Source: Actinomycetota bacterium (GTDB lineage Bacteria; Actinomycetota; Actinomycetes; S36-B12). Taken from it: a stretch of DNA of 29,390 nt. A model generated the notes under the pieces. It saw nothing but the letters and a program-made list of their open reading frames with translations, made no database searches and was not told the origin of the DNA. Position numbers and translations under genes: made by a program. The DNA is taken from the NCBI GenBank assembly GCA_947472655.1, contig CANJCG010000005.1, positions 1 to 29,390 on the forward strand, read 5' to 3'. Below, piece after piece: positions 7,693 through 15,525 of the stretch. Numbering within the stretch: position 1 is the stretch's first letter; every line of letters begins with the position of its first letter.

Positions 7693-9264
7693 ATGAGTAC
7701 TGCGGTCAGTCAACTTGAACGCCCGGCGCGAAGCGGATTGATTCTGCTGGCTTTAATCGTTGGGGCAATTGTTGCCAACATCAACCTGTCGGTCGCAAAT
7801 GTTGCATTGCCGACCATTGGCTCGGAACTCAACGCCAGCCAAGATCAGTTAAATACCATCGCAGAAGCATTCGCGTTAGGGCTGGCGTCTACGGTTCTGT
7901 ATTTGGGTGCGATCGGCGATCGCTATGGCAGAAAAATGCTGTTCGTCGTCGGGGCAATACTCACTGTGCCTACTGCGATGCTTTCAGCTTGGGCGCCAAA
8001 TGCTGAGTTTCTCGCAGTAGCACGTTTGCTTTCAGGTTTTGCAGCAGCTCTGCTCTTTCCCACCACCTTGAGCTTGATCTCATCGCTGTATCGAGGCAAT
8101 GCAAGAGTTAAAGCAATCGCCTTATGGTCGGGGCTTGGCGCTGGATTCGCTGCTCTTGGCCCGCTTATGGGTGGCTGGCTTCTTGAATACTTTTGGTGGG
8201 GATCAGTCTTTCTCATATCAGTGCCACTTGCGTTGTTTGCATTGATCATTGGCATCGTGGTTATTCCGAATCACATTTCATCAGGCACTGAGCCAGTCGA
8301 TCATCTTGGTGGGGTGCTGTCAGTCCTCGGTGTTGGCGGACTCGTTGTCATCATTCAAACCTTCCATGATGGTGTTGACTCCACCTGGCTCGTCATCGCA
8401 ACTATCGCAGTGTTGGCCATCATCGGATTCTTTTTCCGGCAAAAGAGAGCAAAGCGGCCACTCGTAGATCTACCACTAGCAAAAGCGAGAACTTTCTGGG
8501 TAGCTTTCGTGGGTGGTGCCATCACTTTCGGCGCTCTCATCGGAGCAATGTTTATCGGGCAACAATTCGTGCAAGACGTACTGGGTTACAACACTTTCTC
8601 AGCGGCAGCAGTTGCTGTTCCGTCTGCAATCTTCGCAGCTATAGGAGGCCAGGTTGCCGGTAAATTGGTTATTAAACGTGGCTCGCGAGACACCCTGAGC
8701 ATTGGTCTTGGCCTTGTTGTGCTCGCCTTTGTTGTCATGCTGTTTGGTTGGAAGGATGACACAAGCCTGTTTTGGATTCTACTTGCCTACGCACTTGTCG
8801 GAGCAGGCGTGGGCATGGCGGCAACACCAGCTTCAAGAGCGCTGATGTCCTCGGTGCCAGAAAGTCATGCAGGCATGGGCTCTGCGTTCCTGGACCTCAC
8901 ACGTGATTTTGGTGGCGCGGTGTTGCAAGCACTTTTGGGGGGAGTGCTCGCAGGCGCGTACGTCAGCAGAATGCAAAGTGACATCGCGGGTTTGCCGCCG
9001 GCACAGTCAAGTCAAGTCACGACTGAGATCGCACAGTCATTGACGGCCTCCTTCGGTGATGCTGCGCATGTGGCGGCTCAGTATCCGAGCAACATTGGTG
9101 ATGAAATTGTCAAAGCTGCCGCCCAAGCTTTCACAGACGGTAAAAGTGCAGCAATGAGCGTGGCGTTAGTGCTGAGCGTTCTCGGATTGCTGCTCGTGGC
9201 TTTCCTCTTCCCTAAGCGGGTAGAGGAAGAGGCTTACTACACAAAAATCGCAGCGACTAAATAG
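7693..9264 (+). CDS. MFS drug exporter, DHA2-like (14 helices expected)
   Basis: 523-aa major facilitator transporter, the length of DHA2/EmrB-type drug:H+ antiporters. Seen are LSVANVALPTI in helix 1 (family motif LDxTIVNVALP, here with Asn where the usual Asp stands), GAIGDRYGRKMLF as motif A between helices 2 and 3, and GLGAGFAALGPLMGGWLLEYFWWGSVFLI as the antiporter motif C region. A GTG at 7666 overlaps the MMPL stop, but only AAGG one base away precedes it. The ATG at 7693 is preferred because a TANNNT box lies 7 nt upstream. Its 3' end overlaps the convergent DUF3048 gene by 8 bp. The MMPL-MFS pairing suggests an export locus; the substrate is unknown. Confidence 0.92.
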   Translation: MSTAVSQLERPARSGLILLALIVGAIVANINLSVANVALPTIGSELNASQDQLNTIAEAFALGLASTVLYLGAIGDRYGRKMLFVVGAILTVPTAMLSAWAPNAEFLAVARLLSGFAAALLFPTTLSLISSLYRGNARVKAIALWSGLGAGFAALGPLMGGWLLEYFWWGSVFLISVPLALFALIIGIVVIPNHISSGTEPVDHLGGVLSVLGVGGLVVIIQTFHDGVDSTWLVIATIAVLAIIGFFFRQKRAKRPLVDLPLAKARTFWVAFVGGAITFGALIGAMFIGQQFVQDVLGYNTFSAAAVAVPSAIFAAIGGQVAGKLVIKRGSRDTLSIGLGLVVLAFVVMLFGWKDDTSLFWILLAYALVGAGVGMAATPASRALMSSVPESHAGMGSAFLDLTRDFGGAVLQALLGGVLAGAYVSRMQSDIAGLPPAQSSQVTTEIAQSLTASFGDAAHVAAQYPSNIGDEIVKAAAQAFTDGKSAAMSVALVLSVLGLLLVAFLFPKRVEEEAYYTKIAATK

Positions 9265-10306
9265 CTGTAGGTGCTTTCTTGCTCGTTGACGGCGCAGGCG
9301 AAGGTTGTGGCAACAAGGTGGCTGGCGTTTTGGCGTTCAACAGTACGACCCACTGTTGACCTGGTTTAAATGGCATTGGTGAACCATCTGCCATGGTGAA
9401 TGTCGTGCCTGAGTCAGATGTTGGTCGATTCCAATTGACGCTAAAAGATCTGCCATCGCGAAGCACGGTGGCTGTGCCACTCCCGATCGTGGTGGCGTGT
9501 GGGGTATTTCCGCCACCTTTATCCCAATACTTCGATTGTGTTTGCACAACATCTTGAATGATGACCGTCGCCGCATTTTGCCCACTGGTGTCTTCAGCTG
9601 CCTGAGCTGGAATTCCATTGAGTGACACTTTGTAAAGCCCAGAAACTGGGTCGTAGGTGAATTCGGCTGAAGCCTCACTCCATTTCATGGTTGCGCCAGT
9701 GTTGGTTAAGCCACCTTGTGGGATATCCGAGGAAAAAACGAATCCAATATTTCGGTCTGATGAAACTCCCGTAGCCCACGTCAGCGACTTCGTGCCGTTC
9801 AAGAACAAGTTATAGGGCATCTTGCGATCGTGATCTCTGAAATATGCGGCTGCATATTTGTTTGGGGACACATCAACCACGGTTGAGTCATTGATTGCAG
9901 GCCACATTTTGCGCTGCACACCTGAAAATGCGAAGGCTGGATTGCCATACTGTGCAGTGAGATCAATATCCGTAATGCGTGCTGAACGGGTCGGCCCTAT
10001 ACGTGTGGGGATAGTGCTGGAGAAAACAGCTGCAAGGCGGGTAATCCCATATTCGACTTCTTCGAGATAGACCACATCTGCGTACTTCAAGCCCGCATGC
10101 GGCTGCGCATTTCGAGTGTTATCAAGCTTCACAATCAAAACCGGTGTTGGCGCCATCTCAGGTAAGCCCGTCAATGGTGAGGTAGCAACAACGGCAGAGT
10201 CTCCTAACCCGCTCCCTGACCCGCCATCAGGGGCACTCACGGCTGCGCTGCATGCGGCCAGTGAGGTAGCCGCTCCAACAATGATCAGACTCTTAAGAAA
10301 ACGCAT
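9257..10306 (-). CDS. DUF3048-domain lipoprotein (YerB-like)
   Basis: 349-aa predicted lipoprotein. The N-terminus MRFLKSLIIVGAATSLAAC has a basic start, hydrophobic core and lipobox LAAC with the lipidated Cys at 19, followed by a Gly/Ser linker. The mature part contains DUF3048 hallmarks: SPLTGLP, VLIVKLDNTRNAQPHAGLKYADVVYLEEVEYGITRLAAVF, then IGPTRSARITDIDL. The C-terminus is a Pro/Ser/Lys-rich tail. B. subtilis YerB belongs to this family; the biochemical role is not established. The ATG at 10306 gives a compact signal peptide; a GTG at 10324 preceded by GGCGG is an alternative, and the longer frame to 10408 is unlikely. The gene follows the SDR gene on the same strand (105-bp gap). Confidence 0.9.
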   Translation of the reverse strand: MRFLKSLIIVGAATSLAACSAAVSAPDGGSGSGLGDSAVVATSPLTGLPEMAPTPVLIVKLDNTRNAQPHAGLKYADVVYLEEVEYGITRLAAVFSSTIPTRIGPTRSARITDIDLTAQYGNPAFAFSGVQRKMWPAINDSTVVDVSPNKYAAAYFRDHDRKMPYNLFLNGTKSLTWATGVSSDRNIGFVFSSDIPQGGLTNTGATMKWSEASAEFTYDPVSGLYKVSLNGIPAQAAEDTSGQNAATVIIQDVVQTQSKYWDKGGGNTPHATTIGSGTATVLRDGRSFSVNWNRPTSDSGTTFTMADGSPMPFKPGQQWVVLLNAKTPATLLPQPSPAPSTSKKAPTAI

Positions 10307-10411
10307 CTCAACAAGGTACGTCACAATGCCGCCGTGACCATCACCGACTGGCTCCATGTCTAAAGAAGCGCGTTCGCGATTCTGAGTGGTGAAAACCAGC
10401 CGGATCAAGCA

Positions 10412-11188
10412 TCAGCGAACCGGTATTGCACCGCCGTTGACAGAAACGATCTGACCGGAAATGAACTTTGATGCATCTGACACGAGGAACTCAAGCACCG
10501 GTGCGCAGTCGGTTTTAGGGTCACCAAGCTTGCCGCCCAGTGGGATGGTCTGCAGCATCGATGCGTCTAATCCAGCTAATTGCTCTGGAGTGAGGCGAGC
10601 ACGGTATTCGTCGTACATGTCCGTCCAGATCATGGGGATGAGCGAGTTGACGCGAATTCGATATTGTCCCCAAGCTCGTGAAAGATCTCGCGTGAGGGAA
10701 AGAATCGCGCCTTTAGATGCTGCATAAGGAGCACTGACGCCACCGCTAAGAGCCACATCCGAACCGAAATTCACGATACTGCCGCCATTGTCACGTAGGT
10801 GTGGAAAGGCTGCTTGGTTGGTAAACATGGTGCCCTTGGCGTTGATGTCAACGATGCGATCCCATTCGGCTTCGCTGATGTCCTCGGCAGATCCGCCACC
10901 TTCAACTCCTGCGATGGCGCAGATTGCATCGAGCCCACCCAAAATTGCCACAGACTTGTCAATGGCTGCGAAGATATCGGCGCGATTTGCCACATCAGCA
11001 GCAATAAACGTGACGCTGCCGGGGCCTTGAGCATCAGCTTGGTTTGCTATTGACTTACCGCGATCCTGCTCAATATCAATAGACACAACATGTGCGCCAT
11101 GCTCAGCGAAATGGGCCACCGCAGCTGCGCCGATACCCCGGGCGCCTCCCGTGATGATCACGCGCTTGCCAGCAATAGAAATAGTCAT
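10412..11188 (-). CDS. SDR-family NAD-dependent dehydrogenase
   Basis: 258-aa classical short-chain dehydrogenase/reductase. The cofactor motif TGGARGIG covers residues 13-20 and Asp38 at the end of strand 2 favours NAD(H) over NADP(H). Catalytic residues are Asn116, Ser143, Tyr155 and Lys159 (YAASK). The usual NNAG motif is replaced by AIAG at 91-94. The C-terminal FISGQIVSVNGGAIP is the family's usual ending. GGGAG lies 4 nt before the ATG. The substrate is not predictable; 3-hydroxyacyl or secondary-alcohol oxidation is typical of the family. The lipoprotein gene lies downstream on the same strand, possibly co-transcribed. Confidence 0.93.
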   Translation of the reverse strand: MTISIAGKRVIITGGARGIGAAAVAHFAEHGAHVVSIDIEQDRGKSIANQADAQGPGSVTFIAADVANRADIFAAIDKSVAILGGLDAICAIAGVEGGGSAEDISEAEWDRIVDINAKGTMFTNQAAFPHLRDNGGSIVNFGSDVALSGGVSAPYAASKGAILSLTRDLSRAWGQYRIRVNSLIPMIWTDMYDEYRARLTPEQLAGLDASMLQTIPLGGKLGDPKTDCAPVLEFLVSDASKFISGQIVSVNGGAIPVR

Positions 11189-11352
11189 GAGGCTCCCTAA
11201 CAGGATGTGGTGGTTAGACAGGATTTTATGAGTGGTTACCTGCTGAAGTCCATGATTTCTTGAAGTTTCAGCAATGCCTCACATCAGTTCTCTTAACCTG
11301 GGTTTAACCTGCGCCGAATTTCCTACATACAGGCTTCAAGAATGCTTGAGCC

Positions 11353-11652
11353 ATGAACACGAACCGGGTACGCCAGCAAAGCAACCGCCCAACTTCCACG
11401 GGGCAAAAGGCACTGTCTTCAGTCTTAGCTGTCGGAGTCTTCTTTGGCATCGGCGGGCTGTTGGCTGTTCGTTCGGCTCAGAGTGCCGACACCATTTCCT
11501 TGGCTTCGTCATCAAGTACCAATACGCCGGGTTCAGTCAAGACAGTGAGTCAAACCAAGAAATACACCAAGACGCCTACTCGTGTCGCGGCGGCGGCAAC
11601 TACCCAGACCACAACGATTGTGCATGCCACCACGAAGGCCAGCAAGGGCTAA
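11353..11652 (+). CDS. Small Ser/Thr-rich membrane-anchored protein, unknown function
   Basis: 99-aa protein I do not recognise. A basic, polar N-terminus (about 19 residues with four Arg) precedes one hydrophobic helix at about 20-39 (ALSSVLAVGVFFGIGGLLAV). The remaining 60 residues are very rich in Ser, Thr, Ala and Lys and probably lie outside the membrane as a flexible tail. The design resembles a signal-anchored linker protein. No strong Shine-Dalgarno precedes the ATG. A second frame across the same bases (11274-11678, 134 codons) is richer in Cys/His and less protein-like, so I favour this frame. A CCTCCT/AGGAGG hairpin follows 14 nt downstream. Confidence 0.6.
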   Translation: MNTNRVRQQSNRPTSTGQKALSSVLAVGVFFGIGGLLAVRSAQSADTISLASSSSTNTPGSVKTVSQTKKYTKTPTRVAAAATTQTTTIVHATTKASKG

Positions 11653-11665
11653 CGAGTTGTTGGCG

Positions 11666-11682
11666 CCTCCTCTCATAGGAGG
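11666..11682 (+). terminator. Hairpin before miaB (weak terminator)
   Basis: CCTCCT-CTCAT-AGGAGG forms a 6-bp hairpin 14 nt after the small protein's stop. There is no U-tract. Its right arm looks like a perfect Shine-Dalgarno for a TTG at 11683, but it touches that codon with no spacing and would be paired, so it is better read as a hairpin than as the miaB ribosome binding site. Confidence 0.4.
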
Positions 11683-11698
11683 TTGAGCCGTGGCGCCT

Positions 11699-11704
11699 TA
11701 GACT
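11699..11704 (+). promoter_or_regulatory. Putative -10 box of miaB (leaderless start)
   Basis: TAGACT, 8 nt before the GTG at 11713. The same hexamer precedes dapF at 16640-16645. No ribosome binding site lies between box and start codon. Confidence 0.5.
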
Positions 11705-11712
11705 CTTGCACT

Positions 11713-13155
11713 GTGACCCAGCCTTCCCGCACATACGAAGTTCGCACTCATGGGTGCCAGATGAATGTGCACGATTCAGAGCGCCTCTCTGGAATGTTGG
11801 AAGAGGCCGGCTACGTTCCCTTCGTCAAGGGGGTCACACCTGACTTAATCGTCTTCAATACCTGCGCGGTTCGCGAAAATGCGGATAACAAGCTCTATGG
11901 CAATTTGAGTCATCTCGTTCCGGTGAAAGCCAAGAATCCTGGAATGCAGATCGCAGTTGGTGGCTGTCTTGCCCAAAAGGACCAACACACCATTCTTACG
12001 AAGTCACCCGTTGTTGATGTGGTCTTTGGTACTCACAACATCGGGTCACTGCCCGTTTTATTAGAACGCGCTCGCATTGAACAAGAATCACAAATTGAAA
12101 TCATGGAATCTCTCGTTGAGTTCCCATCTGTGCTCCCAGCCAAACGTGAATCTGCTTACGCGGCTTGGGTCTCCATCAGCGTGGGTTGTAATAACACGTG
12201 CACCTATTGCATCGTGCCTGCCCTGCGTGGCAAAGAGCGCGATCGTCGCCCCGGTGAAATCTTGGCTGAGATCGAAGCGCTCGTTGAGCAGGGCGTTTCC
12301 GAAATCACCCTTCTTGGCCAAAATGTCAATGCCTATGGCGTCGAGTTCGGTGATCGCGAAGCTTTCAGCAAACTACTGAAAGCCTGTGGTGAAATTGAAG
12401 GACTTGAACGGGTTCGCTTCACTTCGCCGCACCCAGGTGAATTCACCGACGATGTCATTGAGGCAATGGCAGTCACCAAAAACGTGATGCCGCAGTTGCA
12501 TATGCCTTTGCAATCAGGTTCCAATGAAATCTTGAAAGCTATGCGTCGCTCATATCGTCAAGACCGCTACTTAGGCATCATCGCCAAAGTTCGTGAAGCG
12601 ATGCCGGATGCAGCGATTACCACCGACATCATCGTAGGTTTCCCAGGAGAAACTGAAGAAGATTTCTTGCAGACCATGCATGTAGTGAAAGAAGCACGCT
12701 TCTCCATGGCCTACACATTCTTGTATTCACCACGCCCCGGCACTGAAGCGGCAGAAATGCCTGATCAAATTCCCCAGGCAGTCAAACAAGATCGCTATGA
12801 GCGACTCGTAGCCGTGGGTAACCAGATTGCTTGGGAAGAAAACCTGAAGCAGGTCGGTAAAGTTGTCGAAGTACTGGTTGCCAAAGGTGAGGGTCGCAAA
12901 GATGGCGACACAGATCGAGTCTCTGGGCGAACTCCTGATTTTCGTTTAGTGCACGTCACGGTCGATCCCAATCAGCCTCGTCCGCGTCCCGGCGATGTTG
13001 TGACCGCCGAGGTCAGTTTTGCTGCTCCGTTTCATATGGTTGCCGACCGATTGGTTTCTGTTCGTCGCACGAAAGCCGGAGATCTGAGTGAACTTCCACC
13101 AGAAGTCGCTGGCGTCGCCCTGGGCATGCCAACCATCCGAGTAGGTAGCGCATGA
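11713..13155 (+). CDS. miaB: tRNA-2-methylthio-N6-dimethylallyladenosine synthase MiaB
   Basis: 480-aa radical-SAM methylthiotransferase that adds the 2-methylthio group to i6A37 of tRNAs reading UNN codons, acting after MiaA. The N-terminal domain carries the auxiliary 4Fe-4S ligands Cys15 (THGCQMN), Cys51 (NTCAVRE) and Cys85 (GGCLAQ). The radical-SAM CxxxCxxC is Cys159, Cys163, Cys166. A TRAM domain closes the protein. The GTG at 11713 gives the family's short VTQPSRTYEVRTHGC leader and has TAGACT 8 nt upstream; the longer TTG start at 11683 adds ten residues without support. Stop and next start overlap as ATGA, so miaB, the LigB-like gene and miaA form an operon, as in mycobacteria. Confidence 0.97.
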   Translation: MTQPSRTYEVRTHGCQMNVHDSERLSGMLEEAGYVPFVKGVTPDLIVFNTCAVRENADNKLYGNLSHLVPVKAKNPGMQIAVGGCLAQKDQHTILTKSPVVDVVFGTHNIGSLPVLLERARIEQESQIEIMESLVEFPSVLPAKRESAYAAWVSISVGCNNTCTYCIVPALRGKERDRRPGEILAEIEALVEQGVSEITLLGQNVNAYGVEFGDREAFSKLLKACGEIEGLERVRFTSPHPGEFTDDVIEAMAVTKNVMPQLHMPLQSGSNEILKAMRRSYRQDRYLGIIAKVREAMPDAAITTDIIVGFPGETEEDFLQTMHVVKEARFSMAYTFLYSPRPGTEAAEMPDQIPQAVKQDRYERLVAVGNQIAWEENLKQVGKVVEVLVAKGEGRKDGDTDRVSGRTPDFRLVHVTVDPNQPRPRPGDVVTAEVSFAAPFHMVADRLVSVRRTKAGDLSELPPEVAGVALGMPTIRVGSA

Positions 13156-13835
13156 TTATTGGTGTTGTTTTTATTCCTGCGGCTCCATTGCTGTGCCCAG
13201 ACGTAGATATTGAAGAGTTGCTTGTCGACGAGCGTGATGCGTCAATCGAATTAGTTTTGGAATTTGCTCAAGACGCTGAGCAGGTCATTGCCATCGGGTC
13301 TGGTGACCGCACTCATTGGTTTGATCAGGGTGGCACTGGATCTACGCGCGGCTTTGGTGGGCTTCTTGATTATTCGTTGGGGTCCGGCGCAGAACAGCTA
13401 CCGCAGCCTCTCACGATTGCCGCTGCAATTCTGAACGGAGCTCACTGGGCGGGCAGCGTTATTGGACTGGAAGCCGCACATGATTCAACTGCGAGCGATC
13501 GCAAAAACCTTGGCAGAGAAGTCGCACGTAAATCCGAGGCGCTTGCTACCTTGATCGTTGTCGTAGGAGATGGCTCAGCCACACGCACTGAAAAAGCGCC
13601 GGGCTATGTGCAGCCAGATGCAGCCTCATTCGATGAAGCTATGGCGCGTGCCATCGATGAAGCTGATATTGATGCAATTCTTGATGTTGATCAGGAACAA
13701 GCAGATCGACTGTGGTGTCGGGGCATACCTGCTTGGCAAGTAGTTGCCAATGCCGTAGGCCAGATGCAGGGAATACTTATTTTGGAATCAGCTCCGTTTG
13801 GGGTGAATTACCTCGTAGCGTCGTGGCGTCCATGA
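13152..13835 (+). CDS. LigB-like (class III extradiol dioxygenase fold) protein between miaB and miaA
   Basis: 227-aa protein of the actinobacterial family found between miaB and miaA, like M. tuberculosis Rv2728c. It resembles subunit B of class III extradiol dioxygenases, but its function is unknown. The opening VVFIPAAPLLCPDVD corresponds to the segment where true LigB enzymes carry a metal-binding His; here it is Ala-Ala, so dioxygenase activity is doubtful. Other segments match the family layout: EQVIAIGSGDRTHWF, TLIVVVGDGSATRTEKAPGY and the ending APFGVNYLVASWRP. It overlaps miaB (ATGA 13152-13155) and miaA (ATGA 13832-13835) by 4 nt each, so it is translated in step with both, which hints at a link to tRNA modification. 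Confidence 0.85.
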   Translation: MIIGVVFIPAAPLLCPDVDIEELLVDERDASIELVLEFAQDAEQVIAIGSGDRTHWFDQGGTGSTRGFGGLLDYSLGSGAEQLPQPLTIAAAILNGAHWAGSVIGLEAAHDSTASDRKNLGREVARKSEALATLIVVVGDGSATRTEKAPGYVQPDAASFDEAMARAIDEADIDAILDVDQEQADRLWCRGIPAWQVVANAVGQMQGILILESAPFGVNYLVASWRP

Positions 13836-14749
13836 CAGTACTCGTGATTGTTGGGCCGACAGCGGTAGGAAAAAGCACGCTCAGCGTTCTCGTAGCCCAA
13901 GAACTCACACGAAGTGGCAGAACTGCAGAAATAATCAGCGCAGATTCGATGCAGGCCTACATCGGAATGAATATTGGCACAGCGACTCCCAATGAAGAAG
14001 AGCGCGGAGGCATCGCCCACCATCTGCTTGATGTGTGGCCTTCAAATCACGTATTGACAGTTTCGCAATACCAAGAAACTGCGCGCGCAGCCATCGATGA
14101 AGTGTTGGCCAGAGGAGCCCTGCCAATCGTGGTTGGCGGTTCCGGTCTATATGTAGCAGCGATTTTGGATGATCTGCAATTTCCTGCGACAGACCCTGAA
14201 ATTCGCGCGAAATTCGAGGCGCAACTCGAAGAGTTGGGTGCATTAGCGATGCATCGCAAGTTGGCGCTGGTGGATCCAGCTGCAGCTGCTGAAATTGGTC
14301 AGATGAATGGTCGGCGGATAGTTCGCGCGCTTGAAGTTCTAGAGGTGACTGGTGAGAAGTTCATTGCGCGATTGCCAGAGCCGGTGGAGTTGTATCAGAC
14401 CATTCGGGTTGGGCTAGAAATCTCACGCGAAGACATGGATGAGCGCATTGCGCTTCGCGTGCATCAGATGTTTGAACACGGTTTCGTTGAGGAAGTGCGC
14501 ACACTGCCCGATACGGCCTATTCGGTCACGGCAACTCGAGCTATTGGCTATACCCAAGTACTGGAATTTCTTGCTGGTAAGTGCACCGAAGATGAAGCCA
14601 TCAGCGAGACTATTGCAATCACGAAGAAATTTGCTCGACGCCAACAAAGGTGGTTTAGGCAGGACAAGCGGATTACCTGGTTGGACTACAACGAAGTTGG
14701 ATTAGCATCACGCGTCTGCGCACTCTTAGGTGAAGACACCAAACAGTAA
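13832..14749 (+). CDS. miaA: tRNA dimethylallyltransferase MiaA
   Basis: 305-aa enzyme that transfers dimethylallyl from DMAPP to A37 of tRNA, giving i6A, the substrate of MiaB encoded two genes upstream. The P-loop GPTAVGKS is at residues 8-15, followed by ISADSMQAYIGMNIGTA (the substrate-binding Asp/Ser/Gln region), then VVGGSGLYVAAILDDL and RRIVRALEV. The C-terminal FARRQQRWFRQDKRITWLD is the tRNA-binding end. The ATG at 13832 overlaps the previous stop as ATGA; an upstream open stretch in the same frame (from 13712) is inside the previous gene and is not used. The last 64 bp overlap the 3' end of the convergent PIG-L gene. Confidence 0.97.
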   Translation: MTVLVIVGPTAVGKSTLSVLVAQELTRSGRTAEIISADSMQAYIGMNIGTATPNEEERGGIAHHLLDVWPSNHVLTVSQYQETARAAIDEVLARGALPIVVGGSGLYVAAILDDLQFPATDPEIRAKFEAQLEELGALAMHRKLALVDPAAAAEIGQMNGRRIVRALEVLEVTGEKFIARLPEPVELYQTIRVGLEISREDMDERIALRVHQMFEHGFVEEVRTLPDTAYSVTATRAIGYTQVLEFLAGKCTEDEAISETIAITKKFARRQQRWFRQDKRITWLDYNEVGLASRVCALLGEDTKQ

Positions 14750-15495
14750 TACTCAGTACCGAGCAGCACCGTCGCAACGGGTTTAGGAAGTCGCGTGAGC
14801 ACAGCAAGCGTGCGAAGTTGCCCGTCGCCTTCATGTTGTGATGCGTGTGCTCGAAGCGCCAACTTCTTCTCCTTCCAGTAGTCGCGTACGTCTACTCGAT
14901 GGGTGATATCACTGCTGAGAGTCCAAGCCGCATCAAATGACTTCGAGTCAAAATCTTTTGGTGTTATGCGAAGTCGTGACGCGATTCGCACTGCCCGTGC
15001 AATCGGTTCACGAGGCAAGGTAACTTCAAAAAGGGTGGGTGCCTGCTTTGCCAACACGCTTGCCGCTCGAACTGCGCGATGCACGGCAAGGTGGTCAGGA
15101 TGGCCATACCCGCCTTGGGGGTCATAACCGATCAATACGTCGGCAGACTCTTCGTCGAGGATGTTGGCAATCTGTTGAGCAACGGTGAATCGATCCATAT
15201 GAGCCAGCCCAGCATCGATTTCGCCATGCAGCCCAGAATCCTCGTAATCCAAAGACACCACTCGATGTAGGCCAAGAATGGCGGCCGACTCTTCAAGTTC
15301 AGTAGAACGCAAGTCAGCAAGTGAGTCTGATTGCGAGGCTGAGGTAAGCCCGGCTGCCCCATTTGTGGCAACAATGAGCACGACCCGCTGACCCTGGGCA
15401 ACGGCACGCGCCATGGTGCCTGCGGTCAACAGGGCCTCGTCATCAGGGTGAGCATGCACAAAAACTAAGGTGCGTGCGGCCGGGTGGATTGTCAT
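14686..15495 (-). CDS. PIG-L/LmbE-family N-acetylglucosaminyl deacetylase
   Basis: 269-aa zinc deacetylase of the PIG-L/MshB/LmbE family, which removes acetyl from GlcNAc-containing molecules such as mycothiol precursors, GlcNAc-PI or other glycosides. The zinc site is visible: HAHPDDE (His16, Asp19; Asp18 as general base) and GYGHPDH with His135. It is shorter than MshB or Mca (about 290-300 aa). The ATG at 15495 starts the protein 13 residues before HAHPDDE, as usual; the longer frame to 15540 crosses the divergent GT4 start. The substrate is unknown. The neighbour is a divergent GT4 glycosyltransferase 30 bp away, so the pair may make and de-acetylate the same sugar product. The 3' end overlaps miaA by 64 bp. 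Confidence 0.9.
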   Translation of the reverse strand: MTIHPAARTLVFVHAHPDDEALLTAGTMARAVAQGQRVVLIVATNGAAGLTSASQSDSLADLRSTELEESAAILGLHRVVSLDYEDSGLHGEIDAGLAHMDRFTVAQQIANILDEESADVLIGYDPQGGYGHPDHLAVHRAVRAASVLAKQAPTLFEVTLPREPIARAVRIASRLRITPKDFDSKSFDAAWTLSSDITHRVDVRDYWKEKKLALRAHASQHEGDGQLRTLAVLTRLPKPVATVLLGTEYYCLVSSPKSAQTRDANPTSL

Positions 15496-15513
15496 GATCG
15501 ACCTATCTTGTCG

Positions 15514-15519
15514 TACGGT
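15514..15519 (+). promoter_or_regulatory. Putative -10 box of the GT4 gene (leaderless start)
   Basis: TACGGT ends 6 nt before the GTG at 15526. It lies in the 30-bp space between two divergent start codons, so promoters for the deacetylase and glycosyltransferase must overlap here. Confidence 0.5.
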
Positions 15520-15525
15520 CATCGA

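Noticed and set aside
11274..11678. 134-codon plus-strand frame overlapping the 99-aa gene
   Set aside because: Cys/His-rich, low in typical protein patterns, no start signal; the other frame gives a clear transmembrane helix.
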